Positions 8,394-17,304 of a DNA stretch of 64,000 bases are shown here, in pieces. The notes beneath the pieces were generated by a model that saw only the letters and a program-made list of their open reading frames with translations, was not told the DNA's origin and ran no database searches. Source of the DNA: Celeribacter litoreus (GTDB taxonomy: Bacteria; Pseudomonadota; Alphaproteobacteria; Rhodobacterales; Rhodobacteraceae); contig NZ_JAIUFY010000014.1 in NCBI RefSeq assembly GCF_020165855.1, positions 62,001 to 126,000 on the forward strand, given 5' to 3'. Position 1 is the stretch's first letter. The number at the start of each line of letters is the position of its first letter. A program made the translations under genes and the position numbers.

Positions 8394-8430
8394 AAAAGAA
8401 ACGGCGCGGCCCTAGTGGACGCGCCGTTTC
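8391..8430 (-). terminator. Intrinsic terminator after trpD
   Basis: A perfect 11-base stem, GAAACGGCGCG at 8398-8408 with CGCGCCGTTTC at 8420-8430. On the minus strand it is followed by TTTTT. It terminates trpG-trpD. Confidence 0.85.
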
Positions 8431-8451
8431 TCTATTCAAAAATGCCTGCGA

Positions 8452-9468
8452 TTAGTGGCGCGACGTGAGTTCTGCCAAGGCCTGCAAACGCTTGACCGCC
8501 TCGCCGGAGGCAATGCTCTCTTTGGCGATCTCGACGCCTTCTTTGAGGTTTGCGGCCTTGTCCGCGACAACGAGGGCCGCCGCCGCGTTCATCAGAACCG
8601 CATCGCGATAGGCGCCCGTTTCCCCGTTCAGAAGGTTCAGCATCGCTTTGCCGTTCTCCTCCGGCGTGCCGCCAAGGATGTCTTTGAGCGGGTGCACCGG
8701 CAGACCGGCGTCTTCAGGGTGGATTTCGCGGGACTCGATCTGGTTGTTTTCCAGAGCGGCCACAGAGGTCGCGCCCGTGATCGAGACTTCGTCCATCCCG
8801 TCGTGGCCATAGACGAGCCACGCTTTCTCGGAGCCGAGCATCTGAAGCGTCTCGGCCATCGGCCAGATCAGGTCCGGTGCAAAGGCGCCGGTCAGTTGGC
8901 GCTTCACGCCCGCGGGGTTGGTGAGCGGGCCGAGGATGTTGAAGATCGTCTTGCAGCCGAGCTCGACGCGCACAGGCCCAACGTATTTCATCGCAGGGTG
9001 GTGCATCGGGGCCATCATGAAACCGATGCCGATCTCGTTGATCGCTTCTTCGACAATGTCCTTGCCGACCAGGACGTTGATGCCGTTGACCGACATCGCG
9101 TCTGCGGAGCCGGATTTGGACGACAGGTTGCGGTTGCCGTGTTTGGCGACGGTCACACCTGCGCCCGCGACGACAAAGGCCGTGGCGGTGGAGATGTTCA
9201 ACGTTCCAAGCCCGTCACCGCCCGTGCCGACAATGTCCATCGCGCCCTCGGGGGCCTTCACGGAAATGCAGTGCTCGCGCATCACTTTGGCGGCGGCGGC
9301 ATACTCGGACACGGCCTCGCCCCGCGCGCGGAGCGCCATCAGAAGACCGCCCATCTGTGCAGGCGTTGCTTCGCCCTTGAACAGAAGATCGAACGCTTGT
9401 TCCGCCTGACCTCGGCTCAGAGGGCCTTCGGACGCGGCGAATATCAGGGGTTTCATTGCGTCGCTCAT
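8452..9468 (-). CDS. trpD: Anthranilate phosphoribosyltransferase
   Basis: 338 residues, the usual length. It transfers phosphoribosyl from PRPP to anthranilate, the second step of tryptophan synthesis, in the cytosol. The PRPP motif [14 protein letters not shown] is near residue 80, followed by [15 protein letters not shown] and later [13 protein letters not shown]. The start overlaps the trpG stop by four bases (ATGA), so the two genes are translationally coupled. trpC, which usually follows in this family, is not here: the next gene is the convergent dctM. Confidence 0.96.
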   Translation of the reverse strand: MSDAMKPLIFAASEGPLSRGQAEQAFDLLFKGEATPAQMGGLLMALRARGEAVSEYAAAAKVMREHCISVKAPEGAMDIVGTGGDGLGTLNISTATAFVVAGAGVTVAKHGNRNLSSKSGSADAMSVNGINVLVGKDIVEEAINEIGIGFMMAPMHHPAMKYVGPVRVELGCKTIFNILGPLTNPAGVKRQLTGAFAPDLIWPMAETLQMLGSEKAWLVYGHDGMDEVSITGATSVAALENNQIESREIHPEDAGLPVHPLKDILGGTPEENGKAMLNLLNGETGAYRDAVLMNAAAALVVADKAANLKEGVEIAKESIASGEAVKRLQALAELTSRH

Positions 9469-10052
9469 GCCGCTTCTTCCTCTTTGAGTTGGTTCAGGAA
9501 GGTCCGGAACATGTCGTGTCCATGCTCGGACCGGATGCTTTCCGGATGGAATTGCACACCTTCGATTGGCAGCTCTTTGTGGCGCAGGCCCATGATGGTC
9601 CCGTCCTTCAACTCTGCCGTGACTTCGAGACAGTCGGGTAGGGTGTCGCGGTCCACCACGAGCGAGTGATAGCGCGTGCCCTGCAGCGGGGAGGGCAGAC
9701 CGGCGAAGACGCCTTTGCCCTCGTGATAAATCTCACCCATCTTGCCGTGCACGATTTCGTGGCACCGGACGACATTGCCGCCAAACGCCTCGCCGATGGA
9801 CTGATGGCCGAGGCAGACGCCAAAGAGCGGAATGCCCGCATCTGCCGCCGCATGCACGAGCGGCACGCAAATGCCCGCTTCCGCAGGGGTGCACGGTCCG
9901 GGCGACAGCACGATACCTGACGGGCGCAGGGCCATGGCTTCCTGCACATTGAGCGCATCATTGCGGACCACATTTGCTTGCCACCCCAACTCGCCGATGT
10001 AGTGGACGAGGTTGTAGGTGAAACTGTCGTAGTTATCGATCAGGAGCAGCAT
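9465..10052 (-). CDS. trpG: Anthranilate synthase component II (glutamine amidotransferase)
   Basis: 195 residues from [14 protein letters not shown], the standard start; the longer frame upstream runs through the leader hairpin and is not credible. The class I amidotransferase triad is visible: Cys80 in GVCLGHQ, and the His and Glu of GVQFHPES. It supplies ammonia from glutamine to TrpE for anthranilate synthesis and may also serve para-aminobenzoate synthesis. trpE is not in the window; upstream is a divergent, unrelated gene. A terminator-like hairpin lies in its 5' leader. Confidence 0.94.
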   Translation of the reverse strand: MLLLIDNYDSFTYNLVHYIGELGWQANVVRNDALNVQEAMALRPSGIVLSPGPCTPAEAGICVPLVHAAADAGIPLFGVCLGHQSIGEAFGGNVVRCHEIVHGKMGEIYHEGKGVFAGLPSPLQGTRYHSLVVDRDTLPDCLEVTAELKDGTIMGLRHKELPIEGVQFHPESIRSEHGHDMFRTFLNQLKEEEAA

Positions 10053-10096
10053 GGTCCGAACCCTTGTGGTCGCAGCAAGACGCGCGGTGTTAAACG

Positions 10097-10116
10097 AAAA
10101 AAGCTCCGAAGGAGCC
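10097..10116 (-). terminator. Terminator in the trpG-trpD leader, possible attenuator
   Basis: On the minus strand GGCTCC-TTC-GGAGCT followed by TTTTTT, ending about 45 bases before the trpG ATG. No minus-strand gene precedes it (the upstream gene is divergent), so only the trpGD transcript passes through it. I found no leader peptide with tandem Trp codons. Confidence 0.6.
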
Positions 10117-10305
10117 AACGGCATGATAAGGGGATGTTCCCGCCTTCAAGCCGCGTTATACATGTTCACATGGGTCGCAAAGGGTCAAGGGCAGGCCGCG
10201 ATCCGGCCACGAGATTCATCCGGTTGTCTTGCGCAACTGGGTGGAGACGACAAGACACAAACCGCGCGCCAGTGTTGGCCACAAGACGGTTGAGGAGAGA
10301 TGAGC

Positions 10306-11445
10306 ATGGACCTTGGAGTTCTCAGGGGCGTTCTGTTTGGTGCGGTCGCGGGTTTTGCGATTTTGGTTGGCGCAAACGAATTTCTTGTTCCCGTCAAGAT
10401 GACGCCAGTTGCGCCTGTGCAGGCCCCGAGCACGCCGGAGCCAACCACACCACCCGTCATGCCCGAGAGCGAGCCGACACCAGCCCCTGTGAAAGAGGCA
10501 GAAACCGAAGCGCCGATGCTCGAGCCGGAGGCCCCCGCGCCGTTGGAAGAGGCGCCCTTGGTCGAACTTGACGTGATCGAGCCCGAGGTCGAAGAACGTA
10601 TCATCGAGGGGACGCCCTCCGCGCCGACCGACGTGGAAACCGGAACGCTCGGGGAAAAGGTCGGATCGTTCACGGAGCGAGACGACAGCCGCGTGTCCAC
10701 GCGTCTTCCCTCTATTTCAAATGCCGCACCTGCAAACGCCCCCGAACATGTTGTCACCAGCAACAAAGTGTCGGCACTTTCGGCTCATTCCGTGCGCTTC
10801 ACCGATGCGCCGCGCGGGCCGGTGATGAGCCTCATTCTCGTCGACATTGCGGAGCTGAACCCGAGAGACAAAACCATCTCCAATCTTCCGTTTCCTGTCA
10901 CCTTTGCCGTGGATGCTCTGTCTGAAAAGGCGGAGGGGCGTGTGGGCGCCTATCGGCGTCAGGGGCTTGAGGTGTTGGCAATGATCGGTCTGCCCGAAGG
11001 GGCATCGCCGCAGGATGCTGCCGTAACCCTTGATCGCGTGGCCGAGATCGTGCCGAACACGATCGGGTTCCTCGATGTGCTGACCGCGTCGTTCCAGTCC
11101 TCGCGTCAAGTTGCGGCGCAGGTCATTGCGACCGCGCAGAGCACCGGGCGTGCCGTCGTCACCTTTCCGCACGGTCTGAACTCCCTCGAACAGGAAGCCA
11201 CCCGCGCAAACGCACCTGCCGCGCTCGTCCTGCGGGACATTGACGGAGAGGGGCAGGACGTTGCGACGATCAAACGGTTTATCGAGAATGCGGCGCTTCA
11301 GGCGGGATCCGGAAAAACCGTTGTGCTCTTAGGGCGGTCGAAACCGGAAACGATCCAGGCACTCGCGGAGTGGTCCTTGGGCAATCGGGCGGCGTCTGTG
11401 ACCATCGTCCCGCTGTCCTACCTCCTGACGCGCAACGCAAAATGA
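10306..11445 (+). CDS. Divergent polysaccharide deacetylase family protein (YibQ/DUF610-like)
   Basis: 379 residues from the ATG at 10306, which has GAGGAG eight bases upstream; an ATG at 10300 is also in frame but too close to it. Layout: an N-terminal membrane anchor (GVLFGAVAGFAILVGANEFL), a Pro/Glu-rich linker (about 30-110), then a C-terminal deacetylase-like barrel starting near MSLILVDIAEL and continuing through LPFPVTFAVD, NTIGFLDVLTAS and VVTFPHGL. The YibQ family is periplasmic and related to NodB-type deacetylases, with a degenerate active site; its role is not established. It is divergent from trpG and not clearly in an operon. Confidence 0.8.
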   Translation: MDLGVLRGVLFGAVAGFAILVGANEFLVPVKMTPVAPVQAPSTPEPTTPPVMPESEPTPAPVKEAETEAPMLEPEAPAPLEEAPLVELDVIEPEVEERIIEGTPSAPTDVETGTLGEKVGSFTERDDSRVSTRLPSISNAAPANAPEHVVTSNKVSALSAHSVRFTDAPRGPVMSLILVDIAELNPRDKTISNLPFPVTFAVDALSEKAEGRVGAYRRQGLEVLAMIGLPEGASPQDAAVTLDRVAEIVPNTIGFLDVLTASFQSSRQVAAQVIATAQSTGRAVVTFPHGLNSLEQEATRANAPAALVLRDIDGEGQDVATIKRFIENAALQAGSGKTVVLLGRSKPETIQALAEWSLGNRAASVTIVPLSYLLTRNAK

Positions 11446-11562
11446 TCGGGCAGGGGGCAGGGATCCAAGGCTCGTCGCCGTAACGATTTTCTTGACACCC
11501 TGCGACCTTTTGTCATCCAATTCTCCCGTAGACCGGTGAAAACCGGCAGGGAGGACATTTCT

Positions 11563-12333
11563 ATGACGGATACGACTGTGGTGGCGGCTGCGCCACTGCC
11601 GGAAGTGGCGCGTTTGACGCTATCTGATTTACGGGCGGCACTGGCCGCAGGGTGGAAAGATTTCCGCCGCGCCAAGAGCTTCGGCTTTTTCTTTTCGCTG
11701 ATCTACGCGCTCATCGGGCTAAGCTTCGTGCTGCTCGGCGCGGGCACGATGATGTGGACGCTCGCGATCTCTCTGGCATTTCCGCTCTTTGCTCCCTTCG
11801 CGGCTGTCGGCCTCTACGAGGTCTCCCGACGGCTGGAAGCAGGGGAGGCGATGGACTGGTATAAAATCCTCTCTGTTGTGGTGGCCGAAAAGGACCGCCA
11901 AATCCCGTGGATGGGCGCGATCATCGTCATCTATGTTTTGTTCTGGTCTTTCCTCGCCCACATGATCTTTGCGCTCTTTATGGGCCTGTCGGTTATGACC
12001 AATGTCTCGACGTCCTACGAGGTCTTTCTGACCCAGAACGGGCTGACCATGATTGCCGTGGAATTGGGTGTGGGGAGTATCCTTGCCTTTATCCTCTTTT
12101 CCCTGACGGTGACGAGCCTTCCGCACCTTTTGGACAAAGAAGTCGACTTCGTGACTGCGATGCTCATGTCGGTGCAAGTCGTGAAGCAGAACCCGGTCGT
12201 GATGCTCGTCTGGGCTGCGATGATTGCGGCTGCGTCTCTTTTGGCGATGGTGCCGCTGTTTCTTGGGCTGTTCATCGTTCTGCCGGTCTTCGGCCACGCG
12301 ACATGGCATCTCTACCGCCGTGCGCTTGTCTGA
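11563..12333 (+). CDS. DUF2189 family inner-membrane protein
   Basis: 256 residues from the ATG at 11563, preceded by GGGAGGA about ten bases upstream. About six membrane segments, for example FGFFFSLIYALIGLSFVLLG, ISLAFPLFAPFAAVGLYEVSRRLEAG, GAIIVIYVLFWSFLAHMIFAL and the C-terminal AAMIAAASLLAMVPLFLGLFIVLPVFGHATWHLYRR. The motif GLYEVSRRLE and the ending HATWHLYR are typical of DUF2189, a family of unknown function. The stop is 16 bases from the convergent EamA gene and no terminator lies between them. Confidence 0.8.
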   Translation: MTDTTVVAAAPLPEVARLTLSDLRAALAAGWKDFRRAKSFGFFFSLIYALIGLSFVLLGAGTMMWTLAISLAFPLFAPFAAVGLYEVSRRLEAGEAMDWYKILSVVVAEKDRQIPWMGAIIVIYVLFWSFLAHMIFALFMGLSVMTNVSTSYEVFLTQNGLTMIAVELGVGSILAFILFSLTVTSLPHLLDKEVDFVTAMLMSVQVVKQNPVVMLVWAAMIAAASLLAMVPLFLGLFIVLPVFGHATWHLYRRALV

Positions 12334-12349
12334 CGCTTATGGGTGACGC

Positions 12350-13240
12350 TTAACGGCGGCGGGCGGTGATCATCAGCAGGACGCCCGAGGCAACGATGAT
12401 CGCCCCGCCGAGCAGTTCGAGCGCATCTGGACGCTCCCCGAACACGAGGGCTGCGAGGATCATTGCGAACAGCAGGCGGATGTAGCGGAAGGGCGTTACG
12501 ACCGACAGCTCCCCCATCCGCATCGCCATGGTGAGGCTCGTATAGGCCATCACACCGATGACTGTCGCCAGCACCAACATGCCGGAGGCGGCGGCATCGG
12601 GCCAGACCCAGCCGCCATCTTTGACCGTGAGCACGAGCCCCGCCACGATCAGCGCAGCAAATCCCGTCACGCCGAGCTGCGCATAGGAGAGAACGGCGGG
12701 GGAGGCGCGCGTGGTCAGATCACGCCCCGCAAAGCCGAGCATTCCGAGCACCGCGAGGATCGACAACGGTGTGAACCCGTCGAGGCCGGGCCGGATGACG
12801 AAGAGCACGCCCACGAAGCCCAACGCAATGAGCGCCCACCGCCCACGGCTCACCTTTTCACCGAAGAAGATGACGCCCGCTGCGGCCACGACCAGCGGTG
12901 TCGCCTGTAGGATGGCAGAGGTTGCAGACAGCGTGGTGAGCGCGAGCGAGAGGGTGAAAAAGAGACGTCCCGTGATCTCGAACCCCGCGCGCAGGATCAT
13001 CACAGGGGCGCCCATCACGGGGTGGATGAGGCGTTCGCGGTGTTTGAGGGTCAGGACGCCAAAGACCAGAGCGCCCCCCAGTCCGAAGAGCGTGAGCACC
13101 TGACCCACGGGCAGATGCTGTGACGCCTGTTTGATGGCCATGTCTTCAAGCGCAAAACAGGCCATCGCCAGCACCATGAGCGCGGCACCTTTCAGGTTGC
13201 CGGCTTTCAGCGCCTCGTGTGAATGGAGTGCGTGGGGCAT
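12350..13240 (-). CDS. EamA/DMT family exporter
   Basis: 296 residues with ten hydrophobic segments arranged as two EamA repeats (about 15-145 and 160-290), the second ending LLGGAIIVASGVLLM. Such proteins export small metabolites across the inner membrane; the substrate cannot be told from sequence. The ribosome site is weak. The window holds two more members of the family, not close copies by eye. Confidence 0.85.
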   Translation of the reverse strand: MPHALHSHEALKAGNLKGAALMVLAMACFALEDMAIKQASQHLPVGQVLTLFGLGGALVFGVLTLKHRERLIHPVMGAPVMILRAGFEITGRLFFTLSLALTTLSATSAILQATPLVVAAAGVIFFGEKVSRGRWALIALGFVGVLFVIRPGLDGFTPLSILAVLGMLGFAGRDLTTRASPAVLSYAQLGVTGFAALIVAGLVLTVKDGGWVWPDAAASGMLVLATVIGVMAYTSLTMAMRMGELSVVTPFRYIRLLFAMILAALVFGERPDALELLGGAIIVASGVLLMITARRR

Positions 13241-13265
13241 GAAGAGGTGGCTACGACTAGAGGTC

Positions 13266-13748
13266 TTAGGACTTCAAATCGTCCGCGCTGAGCACCTGAC
13301 ATTCGACATCCGGCGGCAGGGGTGTCACGACTTCGAGCACATGGTTCAGCGCCACCACGCAATAGTGGTGCAGCGCGATGTTGTCTTCCATGGAGAGAAG
13401 GTCTTTCTGCACGTGGCGAAGAAACACGGCAGAGGGGTTCTCGCGAAAGAGGCTTGCGTAGGTTTCATTCTCGCCCGGACGGATTTGGCTCTCGTCGGTG
13501 ATCTTGAACGAGACGTATTCATCGAAGCGAAGTGTGAACCGACGCGACCCCGGGCGGACCTCGATAATTGAAACCGGCCCGAGCATGTCGTCGACCACTG
13601 AACTGCCCGTGCCCGCAGGACCGGGTTCGCCCGGAATGCCCTCGTCGAAAATCGCGGTCAGGCGGCGTTCATCCATGCGCCCCATACGGAAATCCGCGAG
13701 GTAGAGGTTTTTCACCTTTTCAAGCTGTTTGAGCGCGTCGAGGGGCAT
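13266..13748 (-). CDS. Conserved hypothetical protein, 160 residues
   Basis: I do not recognise this protein. It is soluble, mixed in charge, with no signal peptide or membrane segment. The region IEVRPGSRRFTLRFDEYVSFKI looks like beta strands and the C-terminal half (FLRHVQKDLLSMEDNIALHHYCVVALNHVLEVV) is probably helical. GGAG lies eight bases before the ATG. It follows bactofilin on the same strand, separated from it by a terminator, so it is probably its own unit. Confidence 0.65.
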   Translation of the reverse strand: MPLDALKQLEKVKNLYLADFRMGRMDERRLTAIFDEGIPGEPGPAGTGSSVVDDMLGPVSIIEVRPGSRRFTLRFDEYVSFKITDESQIRPGENETYASLFRENPSAVFLRHVQKDLLSMEDNIALHHYCVVALNHVLEVVTPLPPDVECQVLSADDLKS

Positions 13749-13764
13749 GAGGGAAACTCCATTG

Positions 13765-13792
13765 AAAAAGGCGGCCTCATGCGGCCGCCTTT
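13765..13792 (-). terminator. Intrinsic terminator after the bactofilin gene
   Basis: A perfect 10-base stem, AAAGGCGGCC at 13767-13776 with GGCCGCCTTT at 13783-13792. It is followed on the minus strand by TTTTT (shared with the end of the stem). Confidence 0.85.
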
Positions 13793-13814
13793 GAACTCGA
13801 GACTGCTGTCGCGA

Positions 13815-14318
13815 TTACTCGGACGCGGTCGGTGCGGATGCAGCGGCTTTGCTGCCGGTTGCAAGCGGATCGTCAGCGCGCTGCACAGACCCTTCAAAAT
13901 GCGCACCGGATTCGATGGCGATTGTTTTGTGGATGATGTCGCCTTCGACCTTTGCGGTCGAGGTGAGGCGCACTTTGAGACCACGCACGCGACCGATGAT
14001 GCGGCCGTTTACGACGACGTCGTCTGCGGTCACTTCGCCTTTGATCGTGGCGGTTTCGCCAACGGTCAGCAGGTGCGCACGAATGTCGCCCTCAACGGTG
14101 CCTTCGATCTGGATGTCACCGGTGGTGCGCAGGTTGCCCACAACGGTCAGGTCCTGAGACAGCACGGATGCCGGCGGCTTTGCCTTTGCAGCAGGGGCCG
14201 ATTTGAAATCGGGCGCAGGGCTTTTCGGCGTTGCAGGCTTGGCCGGAGCCGCCTCGGGTTTCTTTGCGTCCTCGCCCTGTTTCGGGCCCGGTTCGTTGAT
14301 TCTGCTTTTAGAAAACAT
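13815..14318 (-). CDS. Bactofilin (polymer-forming cytoskeletal protein)
   Basis: 167 residues. The central domain (about 55-150) has the short repeated beta turns of the bactofilin beta helix (SQDLTVVGNLRTTGDIQIEG, GEVTADDVVVNGRIIG), flanked by a Pro/Ala/Lys-rich N-terminal tail and a disordered C-terminal tail. Bactofilins self-assemble into membrane-associated filaments that position cell-wall enzymes. Its start overlaps the end of the M23 peptidase gene by 11 bases, so the two are co-expressed. In other alphaproteobacteria such pairs control cell shape together; the same is likely here. Confidence 0.93.
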   Translation of the reverse strand: MFSKSRINEPGPKQGEDAKKPEAAPAKPATPKSPAPDFKSAPAAKAKPPASVLSQDLTVVGNLRTTGDIQIEGTVEGDIRAHLLTVGETATIKGEVTADDVVVNGRIIGRVRGLKVRLTSTAKVEGDIIHKTIAIESGAHFEGSVQRADDPLATGSKAAASAPTASE

Positions 14319-15612
14319 CGTTGGCAGCCTTAATATAAGTCATCGGATTGACAGCCTTGCCGCCCACACGCACTTCGTAGTGAAGGTGCGTGCCGGTGGA
14401 CCGGCCAGAGTTCCCCATAGCACCGATTTGGTCTCCACGCGAGACCCTTTGACCCACTTTGACCAGAATCTGGGACTGGTGGGCGTAGCGGGTTTCGATG
14501 CCAAATTCGTGCTGGATCTTCACGAGACGACCATAACCGGATTGCCACCCAGCAAAAGTCACAACGCCGTCAGCCGTCGCGTAAATCGGTGTGCCGTATG
14601 CGGCCGCAAAGTCGGTGCCTTCATGCATCCGGCCCCAACGCGGGCCGAAGCCCGAGGTGTAGCGGAAGCTGCCCTTGATCGGCAGGGAGAAGGGCGCTTT
14701 CTGCGCCGCAATGCGGTAGAGGTTGAGCGCGTCCATACGTTCAATGATCGCGTTGGCGCGGGAACTGTCGGGGTCCGGTGTGCCATTGCGCGTCGAGAAG
14801 GTAATCGGCGTGAGCGGGCCGCCCTGACCGGAGTAGCCCCGCTTGACCGTCTCAATCAGATGGTCAGGGTCCATGCCGGCGGCTTTGAACATTTTGTCGA
14901 GCGGTGCAACGGAGACCGTCACGGCGTCTTCGAGTTGCGAGAAGATGCGGTCGTTCTTCTCTTCCATCAGACGCAGATCGGTCTCCAGCTCTTCCGCCTG
15001 CTGTAGCGCGCGGTTCGCGTTGATCACCATGTCGTCGCGTTCAACGGCTGTGGTGGAGAGCGCGACCGTGAGCGTGTCGAGCGTCGTCAGCATATCCTGA
15101 TCGGACATGCCACGCTGATCCGCGTTCTCTCCATTAATCTGGGCTACGAGTTGGGCAACTTCGGCTTCTGCGTCTTGGCGATCCTTGAGCGCGCGGCGCA
15201 GGTTGGCCTGCACGACGTCGACGCCTTTTTCCAATTCCCGCACACGCTCTTCGGAGGCGAGCAACTGGCTCTGCATCTCGGAGATCTGTTCGAGGGCGGT
15301 TGTGAAGCGCTGTTGGGCGGCGGCGGCCTCTTCGGCGCGCATGTCGCGCTCGGAGGCGAGCTCGGCCAGACGGGTTTCAAACAGGACAAGGTCGCGGTTC
15401 GCCTGCTCGCGCAGGTTACCGGAGCCGATGCTGTCCATGAGAATGATCGCGGTTGCGATAATCATCCACGCCGCAAAGACTGTCGAGCCGGTGAAGGCGA
15501 CCAATTGCGTTACCGGGGTGATCCGCAGATAGCGGGTGTCGTCATCCGATCGCACAAAGACCCGTCGTTCGGGGAATGTGCGCTCAAGCATGTGGTTGAG
15601 CTTTCTGATCAT
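14308..15612 (-). CDS. M23 family cell-wall endopeptidase with membrane anchor and coiled coil
   Basis: 434 residues: a basic cytoplasmic N-terminus, one membrane segment (about 38-60), a long coiled coil (about 70-230) and a LytM/M23 domain (about 315-425). The zinc motifs are complete: HEGTDFAA supplies the first His and Asp, HLHYEVRVGG the last His pair. The domain cuts peptide crosslinks in peptidoglycan, on the periplasmic side. It is coupled to the bactofilin gene downstream, which probably recruits it to a site through the membrane. It could alternatively act as an adaptor, but the intact active site argues for activity. Confidence 0.92.
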   Translation of the reverse strand: MIRKLNHMLERTFPERRVFVRSDDDTRYLRITPVTQLVAFTGSTVFAAWMIIATAIILMDSIGSGNLREQANRDLVLFETRLAELASERDMRAEEAAAAQQRFTTALEQISEMQSQLLASEERVRELEKGVDVVQANLRRALKDRQDAEAEVAQLVAQINGENADQRGMSDQDMLTTLDTLTVALSTTAVERDDMVINANRALQQAEELETDLRLMEEKNDRIFSQLEDAVTVSVAPLDKMFKAAGMDPDHLIETVKRGYSGQGGPLTPITFSTRNGTPDPDSSRANAIIERMDALNLYRIAAQKAPFSLPIKGSFRYTSGFGPRWGRMHEGTDFAAAYGTPIYATADGVVTFAGWQSGYGRLVKIQHEFGIETRYAHQSQILVKVGQRVSRGDQIGAMGNSGRSTGTHLHYEVRVGGKAVNPMTYIKAANDVF

Positions 15613-15902
15613 GGCTGAACTGAAACCGTCCTAAATCCCGTCCCTCTGATCCGCTCGAAGGTGTGTGCCAAAGGCGCAGGAGGAGCCGTCTACGCGACCT
15701 TTCCCTACCACTCCCAAGCGGTTGCAAGTCTGATAACGAAGCAGGGGGGAGGGGGCAACGATTTTGCCCCGTGATTTGCCGCATTCTTGTGCTATGCGCC
15801 GGAAACCACTCATTATTGGCGGTTTTTTGCCTATGTTTTCGCCAAACGATTAGGCGCTGCCGGGGCGAAGCAGCGAGTGAACGCCCCGACAACTCAATGT
15901 TT
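15613..15902. other. Intergenic region without gene
   Basis: 290 bases between the M23 gene and the DUF455 gene on the minus strand. CGGGGCG...CGCCCCG forms a hairpin around 15858-15890 but has no T tract. I see no credible coding frame. It should contain the promoter of the M23-bactofilin unit, which I could not place with confidence. Confidence 0.4.
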
Positions 15903-16730
15903 TCAGGCCCATGCCGGCGGCAGTTCATCCGCTAACGGCCAGTAGAAGTCCGGTGGCATACCGGCCTCGGCGCGCTTTTCCTCGTTGAAGGGCGGTTTCG
16001 TGCCTCCGGGGAAATAGCGGCGGACGAGGGCGTGGAATTCGTCTTTCGGGTCGATCCCCTGACGCCCGCAGAGGAAGTTGAACCATTTGGCGCCATAGGC
16101 CACGTGCCCGACTTCCTCAGCATAAATGACATCGAGCGCCGCGACGGTCTCTTTGTCTTTGGCTTGCGTGAAGATCTTGATCATACCCGGTGTCACATCA
16201 AGACCGCGGGCCTCAAGGACCATGGGCACCACAGCGAGACGGCCCATGATGTCGTCCACGGTATCCTCCGCTGCGCGCCACATGCCCGCGTGCGCAGGCA
16301 GGGCGCCGTAGAACGACCCAAGCGCCTCCAACCGGTCGCAGACGAGGTTGAAGTGTTTGCTCTCCTCATCCGCCGATTTCACCCAGTCGTCATAGAACCC
16401 GAGCGGCATGTCGATATCCGTGAACCGCGCCACGATGTCCCAATGCAGATCAACCGCGTTCAGTTCGATATGCGCGATGGCGTGCAGGATCGCGATGCGG
16501 CCTTCGGGGCTACCCGGCTTGCGCTTTGGCACATCGCGCGGGTTCAGGAGTTCCGGTTTTTCCGGACGTGACGGCTGAAGGGGCGGAGAGGCAGTGCCGA
16601 TCTCGATCGGGGTGCCCGCCGAACGGCTCTCGCGCCACATCTCCGCGTAGCGATGGCTGAGCGCGGTTTTCTCGCGCCCATCCGCAGTCCGCAAAACGGC
16701 CTCCGCCATTTGCGCGAGGGTCAGGCTCAT
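15903..16730 (-). CDS. DUF455 family ferritin-like protein
   Basis: 275 residues, all helical in character. The ferritin-like di-iron residues typical of this family are suggested by HAIAHIELNAVDLHWD and later DEESKHFN and YAEEVGHVAYG, which supply the Glu and His ligands. The biological role of DUF455 is not established. It overlaps bcp by four bases (ATGA), so it is the second gene of a peroxiredoxin operon. That context suggests an oxidative-stress or iron-related role, by inference only. Confidence 0.83.
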   Translation of the reverse strand: MSLTLAQMAEAVLRTADGREKTALSHRYAEMWRESRSAGTPIEIGTASPPLQPSRPEKPELLNPRDVPKRKPGSPEGRIAILHAIAHIELNAVDLHWDIVARFTDIDMPLGFYDDWVKSADEESKHFNLVCDRLEALGSFYGALPAHAGMWRAAEDTVDDIMGRLAVVPMVLEARGLDVTPGMIKIFTQAKDKETVAALDVIYAEEVGHVAYGAKWFNFLCGRQGIDPKDEFHALVRRYFPGGTKPPFNEEKRAEAGMPPDFYWPLADELPPAWA

Positions 16731-17185
16731 GCTTTGACGGCCTCAAGCACCTCTGCCGCATGGCCCGCGACTTTGACCTTCGGCCAGACCTGCGCGACCT
16801 TTCCGTCCTCATCAATCAGGAAGGTGGCGCGGACGATTCCCATAAAGGTTTTCCCGTACATGCTCTTTTCCTGCCAGACGCCGTAATCTTCGCAAACGGA
16901 GCCGTTTTCATCAGACAACAGCGGGATGCCAAGCGAATGTTTGGCGCAGAAGTTTTCGTGTTTCTTGACGCTGTCTTTGGAGACCCCGAACACGAGCGCC
17001 CCCGCAGCAGCGAATTCGTCCTTGAGCGCGGTGAAATCGAGCGCTTCGGTGGTGCAGCCCGGTGTGTTGTCCTTCGGGTAGAAATAGAGAACAACTTTCT
17101 GTCCGCGCAATGCGGAGAGGGTCACATCCTCACCTCCGTCGCGGGGCAGGGTAAAATCCGGTGCGGTCGAGCCAATCTCCAACAT
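16727..17185 (-). CDS. bcp: Thioredoxin-dependent peroxiredoxin, Bcp type
   Basis: 152 residues, the standard Bcp length. The peroxidatic Cys44 sits in TPGCTTEALDF, with conserved Thr41 and Pro42. A further Cys (NFCAKHSLGIP) may serve in recycling. It reduces hydrogen peroxide and organic hydroperoxides in the cytosol with thioredoxin. First gene of the pair with DUF455. Confidence 0.94.
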   Translation of the reverse strand: MLEIGSTAPDFTLPRDGGEDVTLSALRGQKVVLYFYPKDNTPGCTTEALDFTALKDEFAAAGALVFGVSKDSVKKHENFCAKHSLGIPLLSDENGSVCEDYGVWQEKSMYGKTFMGIVRATFLIDEDGKVAQVWPKVKVAGHAAEVLEAVKA

Positions 17186-17304
17186 GTCCGTCGTCCTTCT
17201 CGTCTAAATCGTGAGTTGCAAGCAGATCAGCTTTCGTTTTAGGGCGCTTTGAGAGAAGATAAAACACGGTCGCGCATTTTCTGCAGTGACCGCCCGAAAA
17301 CCGC

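Noticed and set aside
10120-10300. Tryptophan leader peptide before trpG
   Set aside because: No short frame with tandem Trp codons exists on the minus strand here; the only frame through the region has no Trp.
15858-15890. Hairpin CGGGGCG...CGCCCCG as terminator of a gene
   Set aside because: No T tract on either strand and a 14-base loop; kept only as a remark.
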